Under the pieces are notes generated by a model. The model saw only the letters and a list, made by a program, of their open reading frames with translations. It made no database searches and was not told the DNA's origin. From Paenibacillus sp. V4I7 (GTDB taxonomy: Bacteria; Bacillota; Bacilli; Paenibacillales; NBRC-103111), in the NCBI RefSeq assembly GCF_030817275.1, contig NZ_JAUSZD010000002.1:2232001-2296000 (forward strand): a stretch of 64,000 bases of DNA, read 5' to 3'. Below are positions 1-10,040 of this stretch, in pieces (the stretch's first letter is position 1; the number at the start of each line of letters is the position of its first letter). Position numbers and translations under genes: made by a program.

Positions 1-370
1 TTATCTCGGTCTTTCCTCAGTAGAGGAAAATACAACGGTTCTAAATATTAAGTCTATAAGCATTGCAGACAGTAAGCATAAAGTTGCGAGCGGGTTAACA
101 GGTAATGTAGATGTATTTAAAGAAGCTGGACCCAAATTTGGTGTTGGTTACGGTGTTATGGGCAAGGAAGCAAAAGTGATTGCTACCATACCCGGCGACA
201 AGTCGAAGGGTACTATATATTATTATGATAAAGGCACGAAAGCTGATAACGGGTATGCCGTTAAAGCTCGTATATCGTATTTCTCTTGGAATGGGCAACA
301 TGATATTACTACTGAGGACACATATAAGCTTTTGGATGCTCTCGTTTTATGGACATTGCAAAACGGTTAA
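1..370 (+). CDS. C-terminal part of an uncharacterised protein (5' end outside window)
   Basis: The frame is open from base 2 to the TAA ending at 370, so about 122 residues of a larger protein are visible; the internal ATG at 158 is unlikely to be the true start because the frame runs on upstream. The last 70 residues (a KVIATIPGD segment, a short beta-rich stretch, then TTEDTYKLLDALVLWTLQ) resemble the C-terminal region of class I glutamine-amidotransferase-like (ThuA/DUF4350-type) domains, where a 'lt.dg..lfdaal.W' motif closes the fold. That family link is tentative. A strong hairpin terminator follows, so it ends a transcription unit. Confidence 0.6.
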   Translation, partial: YLGLSSVEENTTVLNIKSISIADSKHKVASGLTGNVDVFKEAGPKFGVGYGVMGKEAKVIATIPGDKSKGTIYYYDKGTKADNGYAVKARISYFSWNGQHDITTEDTYKLLDALVLWTLQNG

Positions 371-388
371 TTTCTTTTCGCTGTATGA

Positions 389-418
389 AAACTCCAGTTT
401 ATGGACTGGAGTTTTTTT
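389..418 (+). terminator. Rho-independent terminator
   Basis: A perfect stem AACTCCAGT / ACTGGAGTT with a six-base loop is followed by seven T. A near-identical terminator is at 16868-16896. Confidence 0.85.
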
Positions 419-449
419 CAACATAATAATTTAATAAGGAGTGGTAAAA

Positions 450-935
450 ATGAAACAGATAAAGTTTTTTAGCATGAGGTTAGTTATCTGTTCATTGTTT
501 TTCTTAACTCAATCGGCTTTTGCGCAAAATAACCCTACGATACAATGGACTAATGCCATATCAAGCAGTGATTCTAATTATAACCATTGTTATTCCTCAG
601 CAAATGTCGGTGATGGCTATGCCAATGTAGCAGGATACAATGATAAAGAAAATTGTTCGGGAATATCTACAAGTGAGACTTATGTTGAAAACATTTCCCG
701 AATTACATTTGGTTGGGCGTATTATGTGGAGAGAGACGCTAATATCACGGTAACAGTCTCTACATATGCAGGAGATTTGTTCAACATTACGAAAAATGAC
801 AGCAGTGATTATGAGTATGAAACGGCTATCGATTTACCAGGAGGATATTCTGGCCCCCTATATTTCAATGTCGATGTCAGTGCATGGGATAATGGTTACG
901 GTGAAGCGAAAATTGAGAATATTGTTTTTCAATAA
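450..935 (+). CDS. Small secreted protein of unknown function
   Basis: This 161-residue protein begins with a clear Sec signal peptide (basic MKQIKFFSMR, hydrophobic LVICSLFFLT, cleavage after SAFA). I place the start at ATG 450 because the AAGGAG at 436-441 is 8 bases upstream; the GTG at 441 overlaps that ribosome-binding site. The mature part is rich in Ser, Asn, Tyr and acidic residues, has two cysteines (after NYNH and in KENCSG) that could form a disulfide, and alternates short hydrophobic stretches as in a beta-sandwich. It ends in a YGEAKIENI strand, as in small carbohydrate-binding or jelly-roll folds. I do not recognise the family. It lies between two terminators and so appears to be monocistronic. 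Confidence 0.8.
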   Translation: MKQIKFFSMRLVICSLFFLTQSAFAQNNPTIQWTNAISSSDSNYNHCYSSANVGDGYANVAGYNDKENCSGISTSETYVENISRITFGWAYYVERDANITVTVSTYAGDLFNITKNDSSDYEYETAIDLPGGYSGPLYFNVDVSAWDNGYGEAKIENIVFQ

Positions 936-944
936 TTGAATGTT

Positions 945-958
945 TGAAAGCGTTCGCA
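945..958 (+). promoter_or_regulatory. cre-like site (CcpA operator candidate)
   Basis: TGAAAGCGTTCGCA fits the cre consensus TGNAANCGNWNNCW. It lies just after the stop codon at 935 and about 200 bases ahead of the ABC operon, overlapping the upstream edge of the next terminator, so its target is unclear. Confidence 0.3.
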
Positions 959-992
959 AAGAGGAAACAACCCTGTTTCCTCTTTGTTTTTT
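957..992 (+). terminator. Rho-independent terminator
   Basis: The stem AAAGAGGAAACA / TGTTTCCTCTTT has an ACCC-type loop and is followed by a T-rich run. It ends the small secreted-protein gene. Confidence 0.85.
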
Positions 993-1037
993 ATTTCACA
1001 GAAATTCAATCTGTTTCCACTCGTTAATGTTGGAGCA

Positions 1038-1070
1038 AACAACCTATAAAGATGAAAAGAAACCCCTAAA
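1038..1070 (+). promoter_or_regulatory. Two-box regulatory element, copy A (upstream of MacAB-like operon)
   Basis: AACAACCTATAAAGATG is followed after 8 bases by CCCCTAAA; the two CCTA cores are exactly 22 bases apart. Copy B at 6684 shares the first 17 bases exactly, and copies C (20895) and D (15443) are similar. A CATAGT hexamer at 1086 could be a -10. It could be an ECF-sigma promoter (AACCTA, 16-bp spacer, CCCCTA) or an activator direct-repeat operator. Confidence 0.5.
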
Positions 1071-1155
1071 CTTCGCTGACGTTTTCATAGTAATGTTAAG
1101 TTTGCAAAAACTTCGAATGATAAGACGCAACGGCGATTTAGGAGTGTGACTATCC

Positions 1156-1863
1156 ATGATGATCGAGCAAAAACAGCAAAGCGCCACAGTTCTAATGCAG
1201 GCGGAAGGTATTACCAGGGTGTTCGGACGCGGCTCTACCGCCGTTCACGCTCTGAAAGGAGCCAACCTATCGATCGCCTCACATCAATTAGTTGCTCTCA
1301 AAGGGCGGTCTGGATCAGGTAAAACGACGTTAATGAATATGTTGGGTGCTCTTGACAGGCCTACGGAAGGCAAAGTGTACTTTCAAAATGCTGAAATCAG
1401 TGGATTCTCAGAAAAGAAACGCAACGAGCTGAGACGTGTTCACATGGGATTGATTTTCCAATCCTTTGCGTTAGTTCCATTAATGACGGCTTATGAGAAT
1501 GTGGAGTTCGGGTTGCGCATTGCGGGCATTCCTTCTGTGCACTATAAGGACTATACGGAAAGGGCACTTGATTTCGTAGGGTTGAAAACCAGAATGAAAC
1601 ATCGTCCTTATGAGATGTCCGGTGGAGAGCAGCAGCGGGTAGCTATTGCTAGAGCGATTGCTCATAAGCCTTTATTGATTTTGGCGGACGAGCCGACAGC
1701 GGAACTGGACAGTAAGATGGGACTTCAAGTAATGAAAGTATTCAAGGATTTGGTTCAACACGAGGGGATGACCATCATTATGACGACTCATGATCCCTCA
1801 ATAATGAGCGTAGCCGATCATGTATACACATTGGAGGATGGTCAAATTGTCGAAGAAGCTTAG
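1156..1863 (+). CDS. ABC transporter ATP-binding protein (LolD/MacB type)
   Basis: This 235-residue nucleotide-binding subunit would energise a MacB/FtsX-type transporter at the membrane. Visible motifs are Walker A GRSGSGKTT (about residues 50-58), the Q-loop in LIFQSFALV, the ABC signature [14 protein letters not shown], Walker [14 protein letters not shown], and the H-loop MTTHD. The start is one of two adjacent ATGs (1156 or 1159) after TAGGAG at 1139-1144. It is the first gene of a tightly packed operon: the lipoprotein adaptor starts inside its 3' end, followed by the permease and a second ATPase. Two-box element A lies about 85 bases upstream. The exported or sensed substrate cannot be read from the sequence. 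Confidence 0.93.
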   Translation: MMIEQKQQSATVLMQAEGITRVFGRGSTAVHALKGANLSIASHQLVALKGRSGSGKTTLMNMLGALDRPTEGKVYFQNAEISGFSEKKRNELRRVHMGLIFQSFALVPLMTAYENVEFGLRIAGIPSVHYKDYTERALDFVGLKTRMKHRPYEMSGGEQQRVAIARAIAHKPLLILADEPTAELDSKMGLQVMKVFKDLVQHEGMTIIMTTHDPSIMSVADHVYTLEDGQIVEEA

Positions 1864-2881
1864 CAAAATCCTGTTCCCGATGCTTGGAATATGGTGTATG
1901 GCTGGTACCTTGGCAGGCTGCTCTTTGCTGCCGATTGAAGAACCAGAATTGAAACCGCCGCTTGTTCAACCTCTCACAGAATCCTTAACGCTTTTTGAGG
2001 TGAAAAACGCCAATATCGCCAAGCAAATTACGGGAGTCGCGACGTTTGCATCGGATCAAATGGATTACTTGTTTTATAAAGAATCTGGCGGCAGATTGAC
2101 GTCAATGAATGTGAAATTGGGAGATAAAGTACATGCAGGTGATGTGGTAGCTTCAACGGAAACAGGCGATCTTGAAACGAAAATTCGTTTGCAAGAAATT
2201 ACGCTCGAAAAGATTAAAATTTCAATGGCACAAGAAATAGCCGATAAGGGTGGCGATGATCCTGCGGTTCGTTTGAAAATGCTCGATTATGAAAGCGCTC
2301 AAATTCAGTTGAAATCGCTTCGGAGCCAATTGGAGAGAACAACTCTCGTGGCAACGGTCGACGGTATTGTAACATATATTGAACCGATGAAACTGGGTGA
2401 TCAAGTATCGGCTTATAAACAGCTGGTGACGATCTCAGACCCGAATAAGATGAAATTAGTTTATACGGCCTCTAGTCAAAACGATGTAGTTGGTGTGGAA
2501 ATAAACATGGATGTCAATGTGAAAATAAAAGACAAGACGTATGTAGGGAAGGTCGTTCAAACGCCAATGACCGCTCCGATCAGCGATAATAAAACGGTGC
2601 AGGATAGGAATTCGAAGTCACTCTTTATCAACGTGCAGGGACTGCCGGCAGAAGTGACGATTGGTACCCAAGCAGATATCACCATTGTGACGGAAAAGAG
2701 AGAGAATGTGCTGGTCATCCCTAGAGCCGGGCTGCGCAGCTACATGGGGCGCGACTATGTACAGGTTATGGAAGGAGAAAGCAGAAAAGAGATCGATGTG
2801 GAGAAAGGGATCGTTGCGGCAAGGGAAGTGGAAATACGGAAAGGTATTACCGAAGGGCAGAAGATTATTTTGAATAATTAG
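1847..2881 (+). CDS. Lipoprotein membrane-fusion/adaptor protein (HlyD/MacA-like)
   Basis: This is a 344-residue adaptor for the neighbouring ABC permease. I place the start at TTG 1847, 9 bases after GGAGG (1833-1837); the alternative ATG at 1838 abuts that site. The gene overlaps the ATPase by 17 bases, which suggests translational coupling. The N-terminus is a lipoprotein signal (KKLSKILFPM, then TLAGC lipobox), so the protein would be anchored to the outer face of the membrane. The body has a split lipoyl/biotinyl-like hairpin (GGRLTSMNVKLGDKVHAGDV and TLVATVDGIVTYIEPMKLGD) flanking a short helical segment, then beta-barrel domains ending in GITEGQKIILNN, the usual HlyD/MacA end. This domain order is typical of the family; the transport role is inferred. 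Confidence 0.88.
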   Translation: MSKKLSKILFPMLGIWCMAGTLAGCSLLPIEEPELKPPLVQPLTESLTLFEVKNANIAKQITGVATFASDQMDYLFYKESGGRLTSMNVKLGDKVHAGDVVASTETGDLETKIRLQEITLEKIKISMAQEIADKGGDDPAVRLKMLDYESAQIQLKSLRSQLERTTLVATVDGIVTYIEPMKLGDQVSAYKQLVTISDPNKMKLVYTASSQNDVVGVEINMDVNVKIKDKTYVGKVVQTPMTAPISDNKTVQDRNSKSLFINVQGLPAEVTIGTQADITIVTEKRENVLVIPRAGLRSYMGRDYVQVMEGESRKEIDVEKGIVAAREVEIRKGITEGQKIILNN

Positions 2882-2893
2882 GAGGTTAAGAGA

Positions 2894-5795
2894 TTGGCAT
2901 TATTTATCATGATCTTGCGCAAAATGATCAATAATAAATGGCTGGAGCTTAGCCTGCTATTCGGATTGGTGTTATCTGTGGCTCTAACGAGCACGATGCC
3001 GATATATACAAACGCGATCTTGCAAAGATTACTGATTCAGGAGCTGCAGCAATTGCAAACCTCTAGCAGTCAGTATCCCGGCATCTATTGGTTATCAGCA
3101 AATTTGGTTCCAGAAGATAAGCAAAAGAACGAAAAAATTTCTGAAACCGATGAATTTCTGAACAAAGCCAGCCATAGCTTTGGCCTCCCTATCCAGCAAC
3201 TCGTCCGTGAGAGGTCAACGCAACGGTACGGACTTGCTCCGGCCGAACCAGACAAAGTCGATATCAACAGACAGCGGTCGGCGGATTTGTCTGCCATTGA
3301 TGGCATGGAGGGACACATCCGGCTATTAGACGGGCGTCTGCCTGAGAAAGAACCTATTAATGGGGTATATGAAGCGCTTGTAGTAAAAGAAGCTTTGACA
3401 GAACTTGGCATGGTGTTGAATACCGTTTTTACAATCCAAGATGGAGAATATGAAGCAACCGGTTTACGTCAAGCCAGTAGGTGTATTCGATCGTAAGGAT
3501 TACACGGATCTATTCTGGTATAACATCCCAAGCAGCTATAAAAACAGCTTTCTGATCCATTTTGATTTATTTGAAAAAGAGTTCACTGCAGGCAGCAAGC
3601 TAAATATTCAGTCTAGCTATTGGTATTTGGCCCTTGATTATAGCAAAATGTCGCTGGTATCCACGAACGATTTCATTGATGCTCATCGTACGATCACGGC
3701 CCATATGGATAAACGTTACGAAACTCACAATATGAATGCTCCTGCCTTACAAACTCTGGGCGCTTATTACGTTAAAGAAGCCAATCTAAGGCTCATGCTT
3801 TGGTCGTTAAATGTGCCTGTTATGCTCATGCTCGCCTTTTACTTGTACATGGTTGCAAACTTGATCACGGAACGCCAGAAAACGGAAATCGCCGTATTAC
3901 GCAGTCGTGGAGCTAGTCGTTTGCAAATCATTTTCAGTTATGTTGTGGAGGGCTTAGTACTCGGTGCAATTGCTTTCTTCATCGGACCGTATTTCGGTGC
4001 CTTTTTGACTAAACTATTAGGTGCGTCTAGCGGGTTTCTTGAATTTGTCCAGCGGGCTAAGCTTGAGGTTGAACTGAATCGGGATGCTTTCCTGTATGGG
4101 TTAATTGCTGTCGCAAGTTCACTTGTGATGACGCTGATTCCGGTTTTTCTTGCTATGAGGGTTACGATTGTCGGGCAAAAACAGCAGTCGGCAAGACAGG
4201 AGAAAAGCTCTTTTTGGCATAAATATTTCATCGATGTGATATTGATTGGGGTAGCCCTTTACGGCTTGAATAATTATAAAACGCGAATTAAGGAGCTCCT
4301 GTCGCTTGGCTTAAAATCCGGCGATTTAAAGGTAGATCCGCTGCTGTTTCTCATTCCAGCACTTTTTATATTGGGTATGGGTCTGCTCATTCTTCGATTT
4401 TACCCTTGGTTTATGCGTTTGGTGTTTAAAGTTGGCAGACGCTGGTGGCCACCTTCCCTGTACAGCACATTAATACAAGTCAGCCGTTCGACCATTCAAT
4501 ACCAATTTATTATGGTTTTTCTGATTATTACAATTGCCACAGGCTTATTCAGTGCCAGTGCAACCCGTACCATCAACAAGAATACGGCCGATAAAATCCT
4601 ATACTCCGCGGGCGCCGATATCACGACGCAAATCCGTTGGGAGAATGACGCTCCTCCGGCTATCTTGACAGGTTTAATGGAAGAGTCTGAAGAGGAAGAT
4701 ACTGATTCCCAAGCTGATTCCGATGCTCCACAAAAGACACAATATACAGAGCCGTCATTCCTGCCTTTTACGCAGCTGAATGGTGTGGAACACGCTGCAA
4801 AAGTGTTTAATAAAAAGGATGCGATTTACATTCGGGGAAAGACAACTGAGAATATACAACTTATGGGAATAGAAAGTAAACAATTTGGTGAAACCGCTTG
4901 GATGCGCGATAGATTACTTGACCATCATATCAATGAATACTTAAACTTGATCGCACGCAATCCATCTGCTGTTTTAATATCGAAATCGATGGCCGAAGAA
5001 TATAGTCTGAAACCTGGCGACACGATGACTGTAGGCTGGGAAGGTGTAGAAGGAGCACAATTTACTGTGTATGGGGTGATTGATTATTGGCCGTCTTGGA
5101 ATCCAAACCCAGGGGTCAATGATACAGTGACAACCACAACGAAGCAGGGTTCCACTACGAAAATAAAGAAGCCAAATCTTGTGATTGGCCAACTTCCATA
5201 TATTCAAAACAATCTTGCGCTGGAGCCGTATGAGGTTTGGTTGAAGCTGAAACCAGAGGCAAGCAGTCAAGCGGTTTATCAAGCAATCGTCGATCATGGC
5301 TATGAGATAGAGTCTTTGAGGGATGCCAAACAGGAACAGATTAAGTCGATCAAGGATCCCTTCCAGATGGCCATTAATGGTGTGATGACGCTTGGTTTTC
5401 TGATATCGATCTTCATTTGCTTTTTTGGCTTCCTGTTATATTGGGTTCTATCCATATTCGCTCGAACGCTTCAGTTCGGCATTTTGAGAGCGATGGGCAT
5501 TTCCTTTTTCCAGTTGATACTGATGCTTGTTGGTGAGCAAATCTTGATCTCCGGTGCGGCCATCTTTATTGGAATTCTGACGGGAAACGTGACGAGTCAT
5601 TTGTTCGTACCCTTATTTGAATTGTCATTCGATCCCAAAACACAGGTACCTCCATTCGAAGTAACATTTGATCCTCGTGATCAAGTTCGTCTGTATTGGA
5701 TCGTTACGATGATGATCGCGATCGGATTAGGAGTACTTGGGTCTTTCGTATCACGTATTCGAATTCATCAAGCTGTTAAGTTGGGGGAGGATTAG
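2894..5795 (+). pseudogene. FtsX/MacB-family ABC permease interrupted by a frameshift
   Basis: One permease of about 967 residues is split into two overlapping frames. The first runs from TTG 2894 (GGAGG at 2881-2885) to a stop at 3496. The second is open from about 3441 to 5795. The protein reads continuously if one base is skipped near CCGG at 3459-3462 (..EYEAT to VYVKPVGVFDRKDY..). The N-terminus has one transmembrane helix and an extracellular domain. The second part has FtsX-type membrane segments (LMLWSLNVPVMLMLAFYLYM, ERQKTEIAVLRSRGASRLQI), a large extracellular domain, and a second FtsX domain (RTLQFGILRAMGISFFQL). The downstream frame has only a weak ribosome-binding site. It may be a true recent mutation, a sequencing error or, less likely, programmed frameshifting; both ATPases and the adaptor are intact. 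Confidence 0.8.
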
Positions 5796-5796
5796 T

Positions 5797-6684
5797 ATGA
5801 TCCATTGTGATAACCTGGTCAAAATTTATAAAATTGCCGATTTGGAGGTAGTCGCCTTACAAGGATTGGATTTGCACGTGGAGGCTGGTGAATTAATGGC
5901 CATTATCGGCAACAGCGGAAGCGGTAAGTCGACACTGCTTAATATGCTTGGGGGGCTTGACCGCCCCTCGGCAGGCAGTTTAAGGGTGGATGGCAAAGAT
6001 TTGCTGGGCATGTCGGAGAAAGACATCGTGAGTTACAAACGGGAGACCGTAGGCTTCGTATGGCAGAATAATGCACGGAATTTAATTCCTTACTTGACGG
6101 CACTGGAAAATGTGGAGCTGCCCATCTTACTTCAGGGCAAGCGCAAGCGAGAACGGGCCATGGAATTGCTGGAAGCCGTAGGCCTTAGCCACCGGCTGAA
6201 AAACAGATTGAACCAACTCTCAGGCGGTGAACAGCAGCGTGTTGCCATCGCTATAGCGCTGGCGAACCATCCGAAGCTCTTGCTTGCTGATGAACCAACA
6301 GGCTCTGTGGATACGAACATGGCTAATCAAATTCTTGATTTGTTCCGGCATTTGACCCGGAGTTTGGGGTTAACAGTCGTTATTGTTACGCACGATCCGC
6401 TGCTTGCCAAAAAAGTGGATCGCGTAGTGGCCATTCGGGACGGGAAAACGTCGTCGGAAATATTGCGCCGTAAATCATTCGATCAAGAGCTGCTTGAACT
6501 GGATCAGTGTATAGAAGAGCAAGAACTAGAGTCTCACATCGAATATGCGGTGCTGGACCAAGCGGGCCGGTTGCAAATTCCTCCAAACTACTTGGAATCA
6601 ATCGGAGTGAATAACACGAATAAAGTTCAAGTTACGTTGGAAGAGGGGAGAATCGTACTTCTGCCTCCAGTAATGATGAAATAA
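5797..6684 (+). CDS. ABC transporter ATP-binding protein with C-terminal AbrB-like domain
   Basis: This 295-residue ATPase starts at ATG 5797, six bases after GGGGGAGG, one base beyond the permease stop. Residues 1-225 form a MacB-type nucleotide-binding domain: Walker [21 protein letters not shown]-loop, signature [12 protein letters not shown], Walker [14 protein letters not shown]-loop VTHD. After a short acidic linker, residues about 250-295 ([19 protein letters not shown] then [15 protein letters not shown]) resemble the AbrB/SpoVT swapped-hairpin fold. The tail could mediate dimer or partner contacts, or regulation; its role here is unknown. It is the last gene of the ABC operon, and no terminator is evident before two-box element B, which starts at its stop codon. 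Confidence 0.9.
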   Translation: MIHCDNLVKIYKIADLEVVALQGLDLHVEAGELMAIIGNSGSGKSTLLNMLGGLDRPSAGSLRVDGKDLLGMSEKDIVSYKRETVGFVWQNNARNLIPYLTALENVELPILLQGKRKRERAMELLEAVGLSHRLKNRLNQLSGGEQQRVAIAIALANHPKLLLADEPTGSVDTNMANQILDLFRHLTRSLGLTVVIVTHDPLLAKKVDRVVAIRDGKTSSEILRRKSFDQELLELDQCIEEQELESHIEYAVLDQAGRLQIPPNYLESIGVNNTNKVQVTLEEGRIVLLPPVMMK

Positions 6685-6717
6685 ACAACCTATAAAGATG
6701 CATAAAAGCCCCTATGA
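6684..6717 (+). promoter_or_regulatory. Two-box regulatory element, copy B (upstream of SLH gene)
   Basis: AACAACCTATAAAGATG is identical to copy A and is followed by CCCCTATGA, with the CCTAT cores 22 bases apart. A -10-like TATAGT begins at 6737. The element begins within the stop codon of the ATPase gene and lies about 150 bases ahead of the SLH gene. Confidence 0.5.
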
Positions 6718-6815
6718 AAAGTTCGCATTTTTGCCATATAGTTAGGTCATGCAAGTAAACTGAGACTGGAGAGAGGGTTGATGTGATCAGAGAAATAACA
6801 GTGTTTCATACAAAA

Positions 6816-6829
6816 TGTAAGCGTTTTAA
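6816..6829 (+). promoter_or_regulatory. cre-like site (one mismatch)
   Basis: TGTAAGCGTTTTAA matches the cre consensus except at position 13. It lies 40 bases ahead of the SLH gene start, where CcpA binding could block transcription. Confidence 0.28.
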
Positions 6830-6868
6830 TACGAGGCGTATTCGCTTCTCGGGAGGTGCAGGCATCAA

Positions 6869-9800
6869 ATGAATAAAAAAATTGCGCTATTTTTATCGTT
6901 CTTACTGTTGTGTTACTGCTTAGCTCCTTTGGCCTATGCGGAGGATACAGCTTCGCAAACTTCACAGACGACAGTCGCGCCGTCAACATCGGCTACATCA
7001 TCTGAGACGTCGTCGACAACTACAAAAGCAACAACGCCATCATCGTCAGTAACTTCAGACACGTATCTGGCTGACCAGTTCGGCGATTTGAAAAGTGTTT
7101 CGAAGGACGACAAGAAAAAGATTAATGCTTTATTGAAAATGGAGGTGATCGACACGGCGTCGGTAGATTCCTTCGGTTTAGACCAAGAGATTACTCGCGC
7201 CCAATTAGCGAAAACGGTCGCTATCGTTTTAGGACTGCGCATTGATAAAATGGTTACAGCATCGAGCTTCTCCGACGTCAAATCGGATGACCCTGCGCGT
7301 CTTTATATCGAAGCTTTGAAGAACTCGGCTCTTTCGTACGATGTGGTAGATAAGTTCAATCCAACCGGGCAAGTGACCCGCCAAGAACTCGCGATGCTGC
7401 TGATCAAGGGACTTGGTTTGGATGAGAAGGCGAAAGCAGTGACTCCTAGCAAGGATGATAGCGTAGACAATACATACAAGAGCTACGTTGCCTACGCACT
7501 TCAGCAAAAAATCATGACTAACCAGGTTAATGGCAAATTCGGAGGTAATGTCTCTGTTACAAGAAAAGCGTTTGCACTGGCTGTTTATGCAGCGATGCAG
7601 CTGCATTTAACAACAGCGAAGCCTGAAAAAGCTTCTATTGCCGAAGTCAAATTAATCGGTACGGGTAAATTGTCCGTGAGACTAAATCGGGAAGTCGACA
7701 CGAATAGTGCAATTTTGGCCGTTACGAAATATGGTTCCGATACAGCGTTGTCATCAAGCACCGAATGGTCGGATGACAGTATGACCGCCATCGTCGAAAC
7801 GGACGCATTAACTTATGGGAAATATACAATTGAATTGTCCGGGTTAGATGCTGGAAGCATTGATAAGGGTAAAATTGAAATCATCTCTGAAGTAGGAAAG
7901 ATCCAAAAATTGGAGATTGTTACTTCTACCGAAAAGCTTCCTAAATCCAAAGCAATCATCGCGTTCAAAGCCACAAATCAGTATGGTGAGACTATAGACA
8001 TATCGGCAAGCGATTTGAATATCACGGTAGGTGCGCAAAATCGCAAAGTGGATTTTTATCCCAAGGAGCAAGCTTTTATCATAGATTTAAGCAATGAATT
8101 TATAGGAAGTACAGTCATGGTTTCTTTATTAGAAACACGCAGTTTCCAGTCAGCAAGTAAAACATTTATCATTGACGACTTTCCTGTGGTGACGAAACTC
8201 GAGCTAGGTGATGATCTGATGTACCCTGGCGGAAACACGATCTTTAAAGCCGGAGTGAGAGCGTACTTAGTCTTAAAAGCCTATGACCAGCATGGAAATC
8301 CCATCGTTGATTCCAAAATTTTGAACATGGGAATTCAAAAGGCATTTACCGGAACATGGGGGAATGTAATAAATAATTCAGGGCAAAACGATTTCATCGA
8401 TTTTGACAACGACGGTTATCCAGAATTGCAATTGGAAGCCAACCGGGATATGGACGGTAACCAAGAAGTGACTATGGATTTGTTCTTCGCTGGTCAGCAG
8501 GTGTCCAAGAAGATTAATGTAATAGCATTGAAGAAACCTGCTACAATTGCAATAAAGCCCTTAACAGAACCGGCGGCAGAAGGTGACGGAGAGAAGTTCT
8601 TTGGTTTGACCATCAAAGATTCAACGGGTTACGAGTTCAGTTCAGCTGAAATTGTGGAGGCAGAAACGACGGGTAGAATATCCGTATATGCCACAGGTGG
8701 TATCGTGTTGGAGGCAGATACATTAACACGTAAAGATCCCGTAACAGGTACTGAGAGAAAAGTTGCAATTAGGTCCACGGATGGACAAATACGGGTTAAA
8801 GAGGTGAAGGCAGCGGGACCGGCGACCATTAATGTTCGATTGAATGCGCTTAATCAAACAGTGACGATGCCAATCCATATCGAGAAACCCCGCAAGCCCA
8901 ATTCAATAAAGCTAGATGCCGACAGTTCTGAGAGCGTTACTATGTTTCCTGGGGTAACGCCTACAGTAAAGTTCATCATCAACGATCAATACGACATCTT
9001 ATACAGAACAAAGCGGGGCGATTACAAGGTTGAAATGAAACTCGAGAAAATCAGCGGCGATTCAGGAGCGCTCACTGGAACGAGTGGAGGTGTGGTGCTT
9101 AACGATTTGAACCCAGTAGAACTAAGGGATCTTGATCAAATATCCAATCAATCTATAAACTTAGTTCCACACGCAACACTGAAGGGAAGCTACCGTTTGA
9201 CCGCTACATTGGTTCAAGTCGACCCGAGTGGGCAAATCCAAGAATCGTTGCAATCCCTATCAGTAGAGGTGGACGTCATTGACCAGTATAAAGTGGATTT
9301 GACTTACGAGATTGACCCAGGAAGCACTTCCCTCTTAGCGACCGGTAGAATGCTCTATGATAGCGGAATAACCAAAAGTGTAACAGATGCGACATACTTG
9401 TTCACCAACTATTCGAGTTTTCAAAAAGATTTAAACATAAACGTGAAAGATAGCTCAGGTTATAAAGTAAGTCTTTCTGCTCCGATTAAGGCAGTTACCT
9501 TCAGCAGGCCAAATGTCATCGGATATAGAAATGGTAAGATGATCGGTCTTGATAGCGGAAAGGCCACCGCGACTGTTTATCTCGATACCCCGTTTGGGAT
9601 GAAAAAGGTCACTGCAGAAATAGGAGTTACTGCAGATCCAATGAGTGTGTCTGAAATTAAGTTTGCATCTAACGGACCAAAAGAAATTTCAAGCGCCACT
9701 CTGAATGGTTTGTATGTGTGGAACGCTAATCTATTGGGCAGATTGCAAGCTGTAACCAATTATGCTACATTCACGAATCAACCAAGTAATAGCAGTCCTA

Positions 9801-10030
9801 CTGGTAATCAAGATCAGATTACTCCTTACAATGATATTCTGAATGTGCAGGTGTTCATCAGCGACATTGTTTACACGGAACCTGTGGCAAGTAAACGGGA
9901 TACAATCTCAGTCGGTTCCGATTTTAAAATATCGTATACCCCAAAAGGGGCAACGAGCAACATTAAGCAATTTACCATTCATGCCGTTGGAGGAACCCAA
10001 CTCAAATCGTTCATAGTTGCCGTAAAATAG
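6869..10030 (+). CDS. S-layer-homology (SLH) domain surface protein, Ig-like
   Basis: This 1053-residue surface protein starts at ATG 6869, preceded by GGGAGG. It has a signal peptide (hydrophobic core, then LAYAED) and a Ser/Thr-rich linker (residues about 26-65). Three SLH repeats follow at about 68-115, 125-180 and 190-245, with typical ITRAQLAKTVAIVLGL and VTRQELAMLLIKGLGL motifs; these bind pyruvylated secondary wall polymers and would anchor the protein to the cell wall. The remaining 800 residues form consecutive beta-sandwich Ig-like domains containing phrases such as VLKAYDQHGNPIVDS and VKFIINDQYDI, as in bacterial Ig (Big/invasin-type) modules. No catalytic motif was recognised. Its position after the MacAB-like operon, with the same upstream element, suggests co-regulation. 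Confidence 0.88.
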   Translation: MNKKIALFLSFLLLCYCLAPLAYAEDTASQTSQTTVAPSTSATSSETSSTTTKATTPSSSVTSDTYLADQFGDLKSVSKDDKKKINALLKMEVIDTASVDSFGLDQEITRAQLAKTVAIVLGLRIDKMVTASSFSDVKSDDPARLYIEALKNSALSYDVVDKFNPTGQVTRQELAMLLIKGLGLDEKAKAVTPSKDDSVDNTYKSYVAYALQQKIMTNQVNGKFGGNVSVTRKAFALAVYAAMQLHLTTAKPEKASIAEVKLIGTGKLSVRLNREVDTNSAILAVTKYGSDTALSSSTEWSDDSMTAIVETDALTYGKYTIELSGLDAGSIDKGKIEIISEVGKIQKLEIVTSTEKLPKSKAIIAFKATNQYGETIDISASDLNITVGAQNRKVDFYPKEQAFIIDLSNEFIGSTVMVSLLETRSFQSASKTFIIDDFPVVTKLELGDDLMYPGGNTIFKAGVRAYLVLKAYDQHGNPIVDSKILNMGIQKAFTGTWGNVINNSGQNDFIDFDNDGYPELQLEANRDMDGNQEVTMDLFFAGQQVSKKINVIALKKPATIAIKPLTEPAAEGDGEKFFGLTIKDSTGYEFSSAEIVEAETTGRISVYATGGIVLEADTLTRKDPVTGTERKVAIRSTDGQIRVKEVKAAGPATINVRLNALNQTVTMPIHIEKPRKPNSIKLDADSSESVTMFPGVTPTVKFIINDQYDILYRTKRGDYKVEMKLEKISGDSGALTGTSGGVVLNDLNPVELRDLDQISNQSINLVPHATLKGSYRLTATLVQVDPSGQIQESLQSLSVEVDVIDQYKVDLTYEIDPGSTSLLATGRMLYDSGITKSVTDATYLFTNYSSFQKDLNINVKDSSGYKVSLSAPIKAVTFSRPNVIGYRNGKMIGLDSGKATATVYLDTPFGMKKVTAEIGVTADPMSVSEIKFASNGPKEISSATLNGLYVWNANLLGRLQAVTNYATFTNQPSNSSPTGNQDQITPYNDILNVQVFISDIVYTEPVASKRDTISVGSDFKISYTPKGATSNIKQFTIHAVGGTQLKSFIVAVK

Positions 10031-10040
10031 GCAGCGTTTA

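Noticed and set aside
3441..5795. Downstream half of the permease as an independent gene
   Set aside because: It lacks a proper ribosome-binding site and continues the upstream protein; a frameshift explains it better.
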